64,000 nt of DNA. Source: Hepsetus odoe (taxonomy: Eukaryota > Chordata > Actinopteri > Characiformes > Hepsetidae). The DNA lies in the NCBI GenBank assembly GCA_017165825.1, contig CM029387.1:9845467-9909466 (forward strand), read 5' to 3'. The translations under genes and the position numbers were made by a program. Positions 13,290-26,745 of this stretch are shown one piece after another. Under the pieces are notes generated by a model. It was not told the origin of the DNA. It did not search any database and was given only the letters and a program-made list of their open reading frames with translations. Numbering within the stretch: the stretch's first letter is position 1; the number at the start of each line of letters is the position of its first letter.

Positions 13290-13535
13290 TTCCTTTTGCT
13301 TCCACTCACACACTGTAAACAGTGATCAGTGAATGTGCCCTCTGCGTTTAATCCATCCAAATACCTGTACTGAGCAAAAACACCAGGAGTAGGAGCAGTT
13401 GGATACAGCAGTGATGAGGATGGTACCTTGCTCAAGGGTACTACAGGCTCACCTACTGGGCTGGACCTACTGGACTCAAACTAACAATCCCCCAATCATG
13501 GGATATAGTACCCACCACTAGAGCGCCACTGTCTC
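13290..13535 (-). repeat. tRNA-derived SINE copy (minus strand)
   Basis: It shares the body GATGGTACCTTGCTCAAGGG with the better-preserved copies at 31145, 47275 and 63272, and ends in a degenerate complement of tRNA A and B boxes. Too diverged to be a tRNA gene. Confidence 0.6.
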
Positions 13536-13715
13536 AAGGCCATCACTGCTCCACACTGTGGCTCATCCAGGTGGTTTTATATACAAGCAGAATAGTCTCT
13601 ACCCTGGTGCCATTTCAAATACACTATATTTGCATATCATTTACATGTGTTTGCCTGATGGAGGGCTTGAAACACTGACACTGGCCAATGTAGAGCACTA
13701 ACCTTAAATATAATA

Positions 13716-14430
13716 CAGTGTATCTGGAAAGCATTCACAGTGCTCCACTTTTTCCATATTTCTATATTTTGCTTTGTTACAGCTTTATTACAAAATGGAT
13801 TAAATTAATTCTTACCTCAAAATTCTAAACACAATGACAAAGTGAAAAAAGTTTGCTTGAAACATTTAAAATGTATTAAAAATAAAAAAATATCAATAAA
13901 ACATGTACATAAGTATTCACAGCCTTTGCTGTGCTCAGAAACTATAATACTCAAACATGAGCTCAGGTGCATCCTGTTTCCACTGATCTTCAGTCAGAAC
14001 TTTTTACAACTTCATAGGAGTCCAGATGTGGAAAACTCAGTTGATTGGACATGATTTGGAAAAGCACACACCTTTCTACATCAGGTCCCATAGTTGACAG
14101 TGCATGTCAACTCCAAACCAAGCCATGAAGTCCAGGGACTTAATTAACTCTGTTAATTGTCTGTAGACCTCAGAGAGAGGATTGTTTTAAGGCACTGATC
14201 TGGGGAATGCTACGGATAATCATCCATAAATGGAAGACGTTTGGAACCACCAGGACTCTACCTAGAGCAGGCCACCCAGCCAATCTGAGCAAAGAGGTAG
14301 AATCTGAGGCAGAAGGGCTAGAAGGTGACCTAACCAAAATAAGAAATGTGTTATGGGTGATCAGTCTTAATGTTTTAACTGCTTTTCGCCCAGTGTTAAA
14401 ATATGAGGTCACTCCAAAAAGACTTTAGTT
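13716..14430 (+). mobile_element. 5' part of a Tc1-type transposon
   Basis: The left terminus CAGTGTATCTGGAAAGCATT follows a TA dinucleotide (13714-13715) and is a Tc1-type TIR of fish. From about 14200 the sequence encodes part of the transposase DNA-binding region (HKWKTFGTTRTLPRAGHPAN). The catalytic half and right TIR are missing. Confidence 0.7.
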
Positions 14431-17400
14431 GCAGAAGTTAATTACATTAACATGTATTTAAAGATGGGATTTTTTTTTCCTTGTACAAGAAACTTACCTT
14501 TTCTGAGAAAAAAGGTTTTGTTGTAGGAGCAAAAATATTTTGGATGTGATGATTTTTTTTGTTCTTAATTTTCTTTTGTTGTGTGCTTATGGAGCTACCA
14601 CCCCAATAAAGGGGTAGCTAACCTCTGAGTTTCAGTTGAGAACTCAGCGTAGGTTGTAAAATAAAGCACGTTCTATTATACATTCAAGAGCGGACGTATG
14701 AATCATCAATGTAGGAATCTGATGCATTGCACAGGCCCATGTTTTGGAGGAAAGTACATAGAGAAATAGAGAAGTGCGTTCAAGGAACGCAGATAAATAA
14801 AATAGCCCATATACTTTTATTCTGGCCAAACATGCTGATTTGATTAGTAACCTTCAAAGCCATTGTAACCATGATTAGTACATTCACAAATGAGCCCATA
14901 TCAATAGAATTCACTATTAATGAACCACTTTATTAAAAACAATTAATCAGTAAAGCAATTAATCAGCTACTTCCAGATGAAAGCATTATTCCCAAAGGAA
15001 ATAAAGTTTACTTTGACATTGATATTGTGTCTCTGTGTTGATAACAATGCTGATGTGTTGCTGAGTATCAAACATGTTGAGAACTGTTGTGATCATGCAG
15101 GAACGAGCACATTGACATTTTGTTAATAATATGCTGAACAATATATTTAATTAAATAATTAAATATCAAGAACATCCCTGATGTGCTCCATACAGCTCAG
15201 GAGGTGGTGGTGGACTCAGAGTTGTTAGCAAAGTAAAATTGGGGGAAACCTACACTCAGTTAATTATTCTTGTTCATGTTGGATGATTAATGTAAATTTT
15301 TGCTAGTGTTATTGTCATTGTTTTTGCACCGTTTATATTGTTTATGTTGACTAATCAGCTTTAACATGGGCCAGCACGGTGGATCAGTGGGTAGTGCTAT
15401 CACCTCACAGGGAGAAGGTGTTCTCCCACAGGGCTTGATTCCTAGGCAGGGCAGCCATAGTTCTTTCAGAGTGATCATTTTATATCAGATGTTCAGTTTA
15501 AACAAAGTTTACTTATAGAAGTGAAATTGCACTTTTAAGTTAGGACATGTTTGAATGTTTATGCAGCAATGCTGTCTGATGTAAAAAAAAAAAAAGAAAT
15601 ACATATTGAAAAATAAAGTTGGAGCAATTAATAATACGATGTTGGAGGGATATAGAAAAATAATGTTCTTTCAGCTTTCAAAACCAACATTTTGACATGA
15701 TTAAAGAGAATCTTCACACACAAAATGCCAAACAGACTATGTCCCTGTTCTCAAAAGCCTAAATCTATGTTCCACCCACAAAAGCAAGTCTTCATAATGA
15801 AGGTTTTATAGTTAAGATGATGCTATTTCTTTGCTTAGAGGGTTAATTTATTTCTACAGTAGTAACGTAACAAATGTTCACAGCGTAAGAATGAGCAGAT
15901 ACCCCCCCCCACACACACACACACTCACACACACACACACTGACCTAAACAGCAGTGCTCTGGTTTTATCTATTTCTCTAAATCTACATCTGCCAGTCGC
16001 TTTCTGGCTATTTGTGGCTGCCGTTGTGCACAGCTTATGCCAGAGAGCACGATCCAAAAGTAATCATGTCTCAAATCTCTCACAGTTACCATTTCCATGG
16101 CAACTTTGACCAAGTCACTACTGTAGCGCTTACAACACTCAAGCTTTCAGAAATAGCTTGTGGCTATGGGTCAGTGCTGGAAAGGATCCTCCTCTGATCA
16201 CTATCATTGAACAAACGTCTGTAGGCTCCCATATTATGCTGTTTATATACAGAATAAAACTAAAACAGGTTGAGAACAAAGAGCAATTACATGTACACTC
16301 AAGGGAAATGTTAGAAACTATTTTTTTGCAGCTTGAAGTTTCTGAATAACATCAAAATGCTATGAAGACAAGGTTTCTGAAAAACACCTCTCCAGCTTTA
16401 ATAAAAGAAAATACATATTTTCTGTTTCAGTATTCTGTTGACAATAAAACAAAATAGTTATCTAGAATGGGTTTTTTAACCACTTGTCACAGTAGCCATT
16501 AAATATAATCTCCCTTCTTTTTTGGGAGTCCCGCATTTTTCTTTGCTAATGAGGTATGATATATATATATATATATGTAATAACACACGGGAACTATATT
16601 TTATTTGACAATATAGCAATATTTAGCAGCGAGATATTTATATATAGATATTTATATATCTATTAAATATAGATATTAATATTTATTCCAGCAAGAGATT
16701 TGGTAAAATATCAAATTGGCTTTATATTTTTTAAGTTTTCTTTTTGCTTCTGTAGTTTTGCTCTGGATGATGTAGTAAGAAGTACTGGAGATACACCTCA
16801 CCACTTAAGGTCTGGGTGCCGTATTTAACATTAATAAACATACTTTGTTCAAATTAGACTAGGTTGTCAAGTTGTAATAGTATGTTTCCTTGTGATGTAT
16901 GAGCTATTATTGTAAATAAAATAAAATAAAAAATGTATGACACATACTCGAAAACAGTATCGGCCATCTGGAAGAGTCAAGAACCACATAAACTGTTTGG
17001 GATTACTTAACAACTAATGAGCAGCCTTTCTCTTCAGAGGAAATAGATCAGCTCCCCATACAGTGGGCAGTTGTCCAGTCTCTCTGTCTGAGTCTTTTAT
17101 TTACAGGAGAAACTAAATACCAAAAGTTTAATTTATAGTTTTTTTTAGTCTCGACTGAGACCTTGTCTGGACATTAGCTGGAAGCTATGTTCTCTAATGT
17201 GTAAATAAGATTTATGCCTATTTTTTTTTAAGTGAAACTATCACTTTAATGGTACCTGAATGGAACACATCTTCCATAAATACCTAGAAATTTGTATTTA
17301 AAGCCAGGAATGAAAATCTATCAAGAACCTCATCTTCCACCTGAATTTCTCAGGATGGTTGTCCCCAAGGACAGTGCTGACCAAGAGTCATTGCAGAAGT

Positions 17401-17886
17401 GTCTGAAGTGCGGTTCTTTCTGCAACTCTCTCCCCTCTGGTGTGTGTGAGCAAGATGGAGTGGGAAAGGACTTCACACAAGAGCTGTGTGAAGAGCTTTA
17501 GAGAGAACTATCACCCGCCCTCTTGCCTGCACAACAGCAAACACACCTGCTGTCACAGACACTGTGCGAGCACCCACACACCACACCGCACTTCATCAAC
17601 CACTTAGATGCATTTGATCTGATGGCTTGATTATCTTTAAGTTGGTTCTATAACTTTATTGTCCTTTAATGCAATGTCCATTATGTAATTGCACAGATCA
17701 AAGTTTTAATTGTGTGCTGGCTCTGTGTAGGTGTAAGTAAATAGGGAGAGAAAATAGGAAATGTAACAGTTCTGCTTCAATGGTACTTGGCATTTGCCAT
17801 TTGAATTAAAGGTACTTTTAATTGCCCTGCCAACTGAGATTTAATTAAACTAAAGTGGAAAAGAGTGATCCTATTCTCATTCTCAT

Positions 17887-17890
<4 letters not shown>
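14431..17890. other. Intergenic, repeats only
   Basis: Contains a tRNA-like SINE head at about 15365-15460, a C10/(AC)n tract at 15901-15940 and an (AT)n run near 16558. An RFX X-box-like ATTTCCATGGCAAC lies at 16091-16104. A complex stretch at 17290-17570 has a 69-codon ORF that I could not assign. Confidence 0.45.

Positions 17891-17948
<58 letters not shown>
17889..17948. repeat. (CT)n microsatellite
   Basis: Perfect CT array running straight into a Tn5 mosaic-end sequence at 17946. The array is probably a collapsed or chimeric junction. Confidence 0.9.
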
Positions 17949-17953
<5 letters not shown>

Positions 17954-17964
17954 TATACACATCT
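17946..17964 (+). other. Tn5/Nextera mosaic-end sequence (likely assembly contamination)
   Basis: The bases CTGTCTCTTATACACATCT are an exact 19-of-19 match to the transposase mosaic end used in Nextera libraries. The reverse frame gives the well-known artefact peptide MCIRDR. A chance match in 64 kb is very unlikely. Its position at the end of a CT microsatellite suggests adapter-bearing reads were built into the contig. Confidence 0.85.
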
Positions 17965-18994
17965 TCTGCTGAGTCGAGAACGTCTCCTTTCACACACCCA
18001 CCCATTTCTGCTCTCTCCTCCAACACTCCAGCTGGTTGAGATATGATGGATGTCATAACCAGAACTTGAAGAAGTCATGGGGAGTCAGGAAAGAAAGAAA
18101 GAGAGAGAGAGAGAAAACAAGAAAAATGTGAAGAGAAAAAAAGAGGCCATATGATGAATGAATAAGATCACAGGCTTGTATGTGCCAGGCTTGACTTCTC
18201 TGAAAGCTGAGATCTTTGCTGTAGAGATGAAAAGGATGCAGAAAGCCCATTATGTAAAGCCTTCATACGTCTCAATCATGAGTCAATTTCTCCCACTAGA
18301 GGAGGATGAGAAGAGTGTGAGCAAAAAAAAATGGAGATAAAGGAATCATCATTAAATATCTGACAGCTTTGTAAAAATTATTATAAATGTCCCTAACAAA
18401 GTCTGCAGCTTGGGCTTTGCGAGTGCATTAGCACTGACTGTCAGTGTGAGATTTAAGAGGAGAAATTATGAGGGTTAATATGCACTGTAATTTCTCAATT
18501 AGTTATTTTAACTCTGTGGTGCATCTCTTCCACTAACTGAGTGTTAGATGGAGTGATGTGAGGGATTTGGGGAGCAAATTTGGGAATTCCATCCTCCATC
18601 CATCCAACTGAATTCCATCTCTGATTGACTAACATGTTGAAATGGGTGACAAGTGGTAAGGATATTCAGCAAAGTCATCATGCAGTGTGGCATTCTGGTC
18701 AAAAAAGCAAAAGTTTAATAAGAAAATCCTTTATCTAGCTTCCCCCCTTTCTCCAGTCATAGTTAATACCCTGAGATATGTTTGCTGCTTATTTTTTCAG
18801 TAGGTTTGCACTGAGACTAAGATAGTTATAACTGGAAATGGAAGCCCAAAGCCTTGTTAGGGTTAGGCATAATCTTTCAAAGATATCTCAGTGTAGCTGT
18901 AACAGTTAAAGAATCTCTAGCATGGATTAGTGTTAAAATTGTGAAATGTGTTGAACTGCAAAAAAGTAACAAATATATCCTATATTAGTAGTAA

Positions 18995-21440
18995 CGCAGC
19001 TACTAGGGATGCACAAGAAAGTGCATTTCTTCGTGCCGGTCCCAAGCCCGGGTAAATGGGGAGGAGTTCGTCCAGGAAGGGCATCCGGTGTAAACATTTA
19101 AATCAATATGCGGTGTAAAACCAAATCAATATGCGGACAATGATACAGAATTCCATACCCGATCGGTCGAGGCCTGGGTTAACAACGACCGCCACCAGTG
19201 CTGTTAGCCTACAGGGTGCTGGTGGAAATTGGACTGCATTGCCCAGGAAAAGAAGAAGAAGAAGAAGTGGAGAAGGCATGTCCAGATGGAGAAAGGAGAA
19301 AGAAGGGAGGAGAGTGGAAGTGAGGTAGGGACTTTGAATGTTGGCAGCATGACTGATAAAGGTAGAGAATTAGCTGATATGATGGAAGAAAGGTTGACAT
19401 TTTGTGTGTGCAAGAGACTAGATGGAAGAGTAGTAAGGCCAGGTGTATTGGAGGAGGTTTAAATTGTTTTACCATGGTGTGGATAGAAGGAGGAATGGAG
19501 TAGGTGTTATCCTGAAGGAAGAGTATGTGGAGAGTGTTTTGGAAGTGAAGAGGGTGTCAGGTAGGATGATGAGTTGGAAGTTGAAGGTGTGATAATGAAT
19601 GTTGTTAGTGCTTATGCTCCTAAGTTGGTTGTGAGGCGGAAGAGAAGGAAAAATTCTGGAGTGAGTTAGATGAAGTGATAGAGAGTGTACCCAGGGGAGA
19701 GAGAGTGATTACTGGCGCAGATTTTAATGGTCAGGTTGGTGAAGAGGACAGAGGTGATGAAGAGGTGATGGGTAGGCATGGTGTCAGGGAGAGGAATGCT
19801 GAAGGTCAGATGGTTGTAGATTTTGCAAAAAGGATGGAAATAGCTGTAGTTAATACTAATTTTAAGAAGAGGGAGGAGCACAGGGTGACATATAAGAGTG
19901 GAGGAAGATGCTCACAGGTGATACTCTTCTTTGCAGGAGGATTGATCTGAAGAGATTTGGAGACTGCAAAACGTGACAGAAGGAGAGTGTGGCTGGCAGC
20001 AGGATGGTGGTCTGTAGGATGACCTTGGAGGTCAAAAAGGAGGAAAGTGGCAGAGTCGAGGATCAAGTGGTGGAAGCTGGGAGGGAGGACTGCAGAGTGG
20101 AATTCAGGCAGGGAAGTTAACCACGGGCACTGGGAGGTGTTGAAAAGCTACCAGATTGCTGAAACTACTGCAGAAAGAAGACGACGACAGAAATGCATTT
20201 GGTGTGGAAGGAAAGAAGGAGGATAAGGAAACCTGGTGGGTGGAACCAAGAAGTCCAGCATTGTATTCAAAAAGAGGATGCAAAGAAGACATGGGACAGT
20301 CAGAGAGAGATGAAGAGAAGAGTGACAGATGTACAAGGAGATGAACACTTGGTGAAGAAAAACAGTGGCATAGGCCAAAAGATAAGGTGTTTGGTGATTG
20401 TATGGGAGGTTGGACAGTAAAAAGAGGAGAAAAGGACCTTTGCGATTGGCTAGACAGGAGACAGATCTGGGAAAGATGTGCAGCAGGTCCAGGGCGATTA
20501 GGAATGGCAGAGGCAGCCTCACAGGTGAAAGAGCGTGTTGAGCAGATGGAAGGAATACTTTGAGGGGCTGATGAATGAAGAAAATGAGAGAGAGAGAAGA
20601 TTGGATGGTGTGAGGAGTAAGCCAGGAAGTGCAGCAAATAAAGCAAGATGGAAGTAAGGGCAGCGATGAAGAGGATGAAGAATGGATCCTGTTAGACCAG
20701 ATGACATACCAGTGGAAGCAAATGACATACCATGGTTTTGGGGAGATGGCACTTGAGTTTCTGACCAGATTGTTTAACACAATCTTGGCAAGTGAGAAGA
20801 TGCCTGAGGTGGAGACGAAATTGTGCGCAGTGCGATCTTCAAGAATAAGGGTGATGCACAGAGATGTAGTAACTATAGAGGATAAAGTTGATCAGCCATA
20901 CCATTAAGTTATGGGAAAGAGTAGTGGAAGCTAGGTTAAGAAAAGAGGTGAGGATTAGTGAACAGCAGCACTACAGATGCAATGTTTGCTCTGAGGTGTT
21001 GATGAAGTACAGGAAGGTCAGAAGGAGTTGCATTGTGCCTTTGTGGACTTGGAGAAAGCATATGACAGGGTGCCTAGAGAGGAGTTGTTGTTTTGTATGA
21101 GGAAGTCTAGTGTTGAGAGTATGTGAGTAGTTCCCAGGATGTATTATCATGGCAGTGTAACAGTGGTAAGATCTGCATTAGGGAGTGGATGCATTTAAGG
21201 TAAGTTGGTATACATCGTTGGTTTTGGGTATGTCAGAGGAAGAGATGAGAATATATTGGAGGATGTTGAAGATGGGAGCTGCCAGGAAAGAAGGAGAAAG
21301 AGAAGACCAAGGAGGTTTATAGGCGTGGTGAAAGAGGACATGCAGATTGTCTGATTTGAGCAGGAAAGATGCAGAGGACTGGAAGAAATTGGAACAATTC
21401 AGAGTTCGCTGTAGTGACTGACCCTAAGCCGAACAGATAT
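18995..21440 (+). mobile_element. Decayed RTE-type LINE copy
   Basis: The element is flanked by a 15-bp target-site duplication CTATATTAGTAGTAA (18980-18994 and 21441-21455). Its 5' region (TTCTTCGTGCCGGTCCCAAG) and body are homologous to the much better copy at 40092-43211. Pieces of the endonuclease (GADFNGQVGEEDRGDEEVMG, around 19710-19770) and reverse transcriptase (CIVPLWTWRKHMTG region, around 21030-21070) are spread over three frames with stops and deletions. It is about 0.7 kb shorter than the other copy and clearly dead. Long ORFs on its minus strand are antisense artefacts. Confidence 0.85.
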
Positions 21441-21530
21441 CTATATTAGTAGTAATCACTAGTGTTTTTATATATTCAATATGTGCAGAGTTCACATTTT
21501 GCAAAACACGTGCTCTCTCTATATATGAAA

Positions 21531-21755
21531 AAGCGAAAGTGACTTTGTGTCATTGTGGGAACACAGCACCTGTGAGCCCACAATGAAATTGGACTTCTGC
21601 ATTTAACCCTGCTTACAAACACACACCGTGCAGCAGTGGGTAGCTCAGGGAGCAGTGATAGGGACAGTACCTTGTTCAAGGGAACCTCAGGGCAACCTAC
21701 TGGTAAGGGTTTGAACACAATCTTTTGATCCACGTTGTGGCTCCTAAACTGGGCC
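21531..21755 (-). repeat. tRNA-derived SINE copy (minus strand)
   Basis: Same family as 31145, 47275 and 63272: GAAAGTGACTTTGTGTCATT tail, AGCAGTGATAGGGACAGTAC body and a decayed tRNA-like head. Confidence 0.65.
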
Positions 21756-21822
21756 AATCTCTGCCCCCATATATGTATGTATGTTCTGTGGCGGTTTCAA
21801 ACTAGACTCATGGCATCCATGA

Positions 21823-21868
<46 letters not shown>
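21823..21868. repeat. (GT)n microsatellite
   Basis: Perfect GT run. Confidence 0.9.
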
Positions 21869-21869
<1 letters not shown>

Positions 21870-22442
21870 AACACCTTATCTTCTTAAAATATTGATCATC
21901 TTTAAAAACAGAGAGGAACATTAAAGTTATGTAGAAATGCTTGCAGCTTTCAACTACATTTAAAGCTTTCAAATGCAAACTAAGCATTTTAGATGTAAGG
22001 AAATGAACCACTGCTTATTTAGGTCTGATGGGTCTGCCTGTAATTCTTCTGTCCGTTTTTTTTATACCTGATCACTGCTCACTAATGGAGGCCAATGGCA
22101 TACATTTGCATGCTTTTTACAGCGAATGCGGTATCCATGGAGACCTGTGACAGTGAGCATGTCCATTGCATCGCTACATTGCAATTACACAGCCTTTTAA
22201 AGCCTCCATACACAGGACATAAGACGAGTAATCATGGCCAGGTCACATCAGTGTGTTGGAATGACACGTCTCCATGCATAACTAAAGCATTTACACCAAC
22301 GCTGCTGAGACCCAACACAATAAGCCAGTCTTGTTTACTCGACATGACTTCAGAGCAGAAGCTGTTCTTTTTTTTTTGTTTGTTTATCTTGTCACTCTAA
22401 ACAAGCTAACAACTAGGAATGGTAAAGACCTTACATGTAACC

Positions 22443-22506
<64 letters not shown>

Positions 22507-23763
22507 GCATCATCTTATAGCTTCACTGAATGAGCAAAGCTGACATTCACAGATTGCTTATTCTATCTGAACTACAAAAGTACAAATTATTCCAGTTTTA
22601 AAACCAGGAAAAAGCAGGAAACAGCAAATCACACTCAAGTCTCCAGTGCTAAGCGTTTTATCAAATGCATAGGTGCAGATGTAGGTTAGTCAGGGGCGGG
22701 AGCATAGTGTTTTTCTCGTTTTAACTCTTCCATCCTTCCAAAATTAATACATTTACAGCGGCGGCTTCCAAAAAGGTTGATACTAAAGCCTTCACTGACA
22801 TTTTTACCTGTCAGTGAGACATAAGTAGCAAGCAATAAATAAACTGCCCAAACCACACCTCAACTGCCATTCACTTTACTTTCTTTAGAACTACCGAATG
22901 AGAAATGTCTGAGAAGATGACAAGATGATCTACCAACAAAAAAACTACCTCAATCAGACAAAAAAAAATACTTTAAAGTATATGAAAGTCTAAAGACGTC
23001 CCTCCCTAACTTTCTAATGTGAAAAGAGTCTGCTCTTTGTTGATTTGATGGGATGTTTTATTATTTTTTTAAAGCCACTATTTATCTATCGGTCTGTCTA
23101 TCTGTCTGTCTACCTGTCTGACTCTCTATTCATGCAGTAATTGTCTAATATACATTATTAAAACAGGCAAAAATGCTTTGGCGCATGTAGCTTAACTGAC
23201 CTAAACTACTGATTCGAACATGTATAGTCATTACACAGACTATTCTTACTAATATCCAAAAGGAACATTGTATTTTGCTGTGTTTTAAAAGCCCATTTTG
23301 CTGCTTGCCCTGTTTCTCTGAGAAACAAGTGGCCCCTCCACTGCTCCTGATGTTTTTGAGTCTTTAGAAACGAGAGGTTGAGCTGCTGTGGGTTGTCATG
23401 GAAACAAGGGATATAATACAGCTATCATTTGGAACGCTAAATGAATTGTGCACCACAAGAAAGAAAGGGGGGGGGGGGTGATTTCAATGAATGAATGAAT
23501 GAATGAAACAAATTTGGTGCAGTGTAGTTGCCAAAAAAATAAAATTAATTAATGCAGGGAATTTTCAGTGAATGTCCACATGGTGAATTTTTGTCTAAGG
23601 AAGAGTCATTCATGTCAATGCATAGTTTTAAACTAAATAAAGATGATGTCCTATGTGAGGATGAAGGTTTTTCTCTGGATAACAGCTCACCAAAACAAAA
23701 ACACAAGCTGCCTGTTTTTATTTCCTGTTTTATCCATCATATTGTTGTCTGCATCTCTCTCTC

Positions 23764-23823
<60 letters not shown>

Positions 23824-24455
23824 CATAGTGCCATTTGTCATGTGGGCTGCTTTCTGTCTGCACGTTTTTTCCCAGCACACTGACTCAAACACACAATATC
23901 CACAGAGATGACATGATGGATGGCAAGAACCTCCAGGTGACACAAAAACATGACAAAAATATCCAGCAATATAAACCTCAGACTATAGAGGGGAGCTCAG
24001 ATTCTGATTTATGTGCAAAATTGAGCATTCATTCATTCATCAATTTAGATAATATAAGCAGCATTAATAAATAAATGAATTAATTCAATAAATAATATAT
24101 GGTGCATTCATTTGTGCATTTATTTATTCATCTATTTGGAAAATGTGCAGCATTAGTTAATTCATTTTAAATGTAGCTTTTGGAAATGTAAAAGAAAATC
24201 TGCTTTCATTTTATTTCTAAGATATGTCATTCTCATTTATTCATTTATTTAGATAGCACATGTAGCACATTTATATATTCATTCAAGTATATGATATTAA
24301 ATATTCATTTATTCATTCATTCGAGAAATTTAACATTCATTTTTGTTTCACATAAAAAGGCCCTTCAAGGTTAGACATTTTCTCAGATTCCTACTTAAAT
24401 TTTGACAGATACTTAAAGTTTTTCAGATTATAACACTGTTATAAACAACAATATA

Positions 24456-24505
<50 letters not shown>

Positions 24506-24611
24506 CTGAAAGGTCTCTCGAGAAAACACTGGAATGAAATTGTGTTTGACACAAGCAAACCCCAGGCGAGAAGGACAGCAGTGAATCTAGTGAATTAGCT
24601 CAACTATGAGA

Positions 24612-24657
<46 letters not shown>

Positions 24658-24740
24658 TTACCTGAAATGCATATAGACATCGACACCATGCACAAACACA
24701 CTTACCCAAAATTGTAATGTTCCCCGCATTGATAAGGGCA
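21869..24740. other. Intergenic, microsatellite-rich
   Basis: Contains (AT)n 22445-22504, G12 at about 23467-23479, (CT)n 23756-23819, (AG)n 24461-24500 and (AC)n 24616-24653. The stretch 22090-22260 is complex and includes GTATCCATGGAGAC (22131-22144); 23392-23405 is GTTGTCATGGAAAC. Both resemble RFX X-boxes. No gene seen. Confidence 0.5.
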
Positions 24741-24759
24741 TGAACTGTACACTGTACAC

Positions 24760-24965
24760 CAACCAGAGTGGTGGTGGTCTAGTTCTAGGATACTTGTCTG
24801 CAGACCAAGAGGTTGCAGGTTTGAATCCCACCTCCAGCACTACCACCATTGAGTTCCTGAGCAAAACTTTTAACCTCAAGTTTCTCAGGGGAACTGTCCC
24901 GGTAATCAGGAATTGGAAGCCACTCTGGATAGAGCGTCAGCAAAAATGCTTTAAATATAAATGTA
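24760..24965 (+). repeat. SINE copy (plus strand)
   Basis: A tRNA-like head with B-box-like GGTTTGAATCCC is followed by AGCACTACCACCATTGAGTT and the body ending CCACTCTGGATAGAGCGTCA, a conserved fish SINE core. Related to 26475-26745. Confidence 0.65.
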
Positions 24966-26474
24966 CACTAGTGGCACCTACAGCCAATCTAACTCTTCCA
25001 TCTAATTTTAATAAAATCAAAGCTGTGTCTCCTAACAAAAACTGGTCCTAAACCTCTCACTAACATTCGTAAACTTACAGTTAAACAAACAACTACCCAA
25101 ACACACCTCAGCCGCCAAGCCCAATTCTTTCATTTAAAATTTTGGAGATCTATAAGATATGAGACATATAACATGGTGAACTTGCATAAGGACATGGGCA
25201 ATATAAAAAACAAAACAAAACAAAACAAAAAAAACAAGGTTGATTATGATTAACAGAATGGAAGTAACTGTGATTCCTGGCACTGCAAAATCTAGCAGAC
25301 CTGCGAAACCAACCCAGTAAGATAAACACCACTTTATGCTGACTGTGAAAAATAGGAAGAAATCAGGCTAGATTCCTGCTTCAGATCTAAAAAATCTACA
25401 GATCAATCTGTTCATCTTTCCTGTGTGAAAAAAGTCATCTTTACACTGGACACATAATCTCACAAATATTTTCTCATATACAAGGGAAAAATAGTGGTAG
25501 ATATAAATACAAGTCTTCTTACAAAGTGAAGAACACACTGACACGCTTTAATTATGCAAATATAGTAAATACAGAAATAAACTATTATATATTATATGTA
25601 TACTTATTTTAGACACACACACATACACACACACAGACTATAATACTCTTTAACAATTTTCATGATATGGTGTATCATCATTGCTCTTCCTTCTTTTGTG
25701 AGGCTAAAATAGCCACTTCAATCATCTAAATGCAGCAGAGAAAGAGGGAGATGCATCTTGGCTTAAATAGACTGTCTCGGTTCACTACGTTCATGAATAG
25801 AGATGTGGAACCAATCAATCTTATTTACAGCAATACTGAGCTCAGCTTGCCTTTAGCTTATGAAGCAAGGCTGTGATGGCTAACTGCCACCTAGTGGCCA
25901 GAAAGTCCTCTCTTCTTACACAAGAAACTAAAAAAATAAAAGCAAATAAACAGCAGGACATCTATTCAGATGTATTAATAAAATTAATTAACCCATTAGT
26001 TTCTGAAACCAATTTGCAATTTATGAATTTGTGTAGTTAAAAAACTCTGTAGAACTCCTTACAGTTTCTGAGAGCAAAAACACTTCAAATCTAACGGTGC
26101 TAACGATGAATAAAAACCACAAATACTGCTCATCCTCATGTCTATAATGGACAAAAGCTAAAAATAAAGGACAAAATGGCATCAGTTAATGGTACATTAA
26201 CTGTTTACTTTTCTCATTCACCTCATGTTGCTAATAAAGACTAAAAGTTAATGCTGCTTTGACTAAAATCTAAGTTAACATGATTAGAAGCACTTTTTCA
26301 GGTTGTGTTGCCTTTGATGAGCAAATGCTAATCTTGCTAACAGTAAATGAACTTCAAAGAAATCAGCTAAAGATGCTAATTGCTGTTTACTTCCGGCTTA
26401 TTTCACACAAAACCATTACAAGCCAATCTTGTTTATTGTAAATGAATGTGACTGGCATCAGGTTATATCATAAT
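24966..26474. other. Intergenic, no gene seen
   Basis: AT-rich non-coding sequence with an AAAAC-type simple run at about 25205-25235. Confidence 0.5.
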
Positions 26475-26745
26475 GGCCTAATGGTTAAGGACTGGGCTCC
26501 AGGATCAGAAGGTTGTGTCCCAGACCAGTGGGCTACCTTTAAGTAATCTTGAGTAAGATACTGTCCCAAACACTGCTCCCTGGGAAACAAATGTATAAAA
26601 TCCCACCTTTAGCACTACCACCACTGGATCCCTGAGCAAGACCCTTAAACCTGAGTTGCTCCAGGGGGACTGTCCCTGTAATTAGGACATGGAAGTTGCT
26701 CTGGATAAGAGCATCTGCTAAATGCTGCAAATGTAAATGTAAATG
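26475..26745 (+). repeat. SINE copy, possibly two fused units (plus strand)
   Basis: The head TAATGGCCTAATGGTTAAGG is an A box; the body ends GCTCTGGATAAGAGCATCTG with an AAATGTAAATGTAAATG tail. The centre seems to join two different SINE bodies, since a tRNA-like part leads into a second core starting TTTAGCACTACCACCACTGG. Confidence 0.65.

Noticed and set aside
17777..18046. ORFs with Arg-Glu or Ser-Leu repeats around the CT array
   Set aside because: Dinucleotide repeat translation joined to the adapter-derived MCIRDR peptide.
20104..20780. Minus-strand ORFs of 180 and 210 codons
   Set aside because: They are antisense to the decayed RTE LINE; the Ser/Leu/Pro-rich peptides are the complement of its Glu/Arg/Lys-rich coding sequence.
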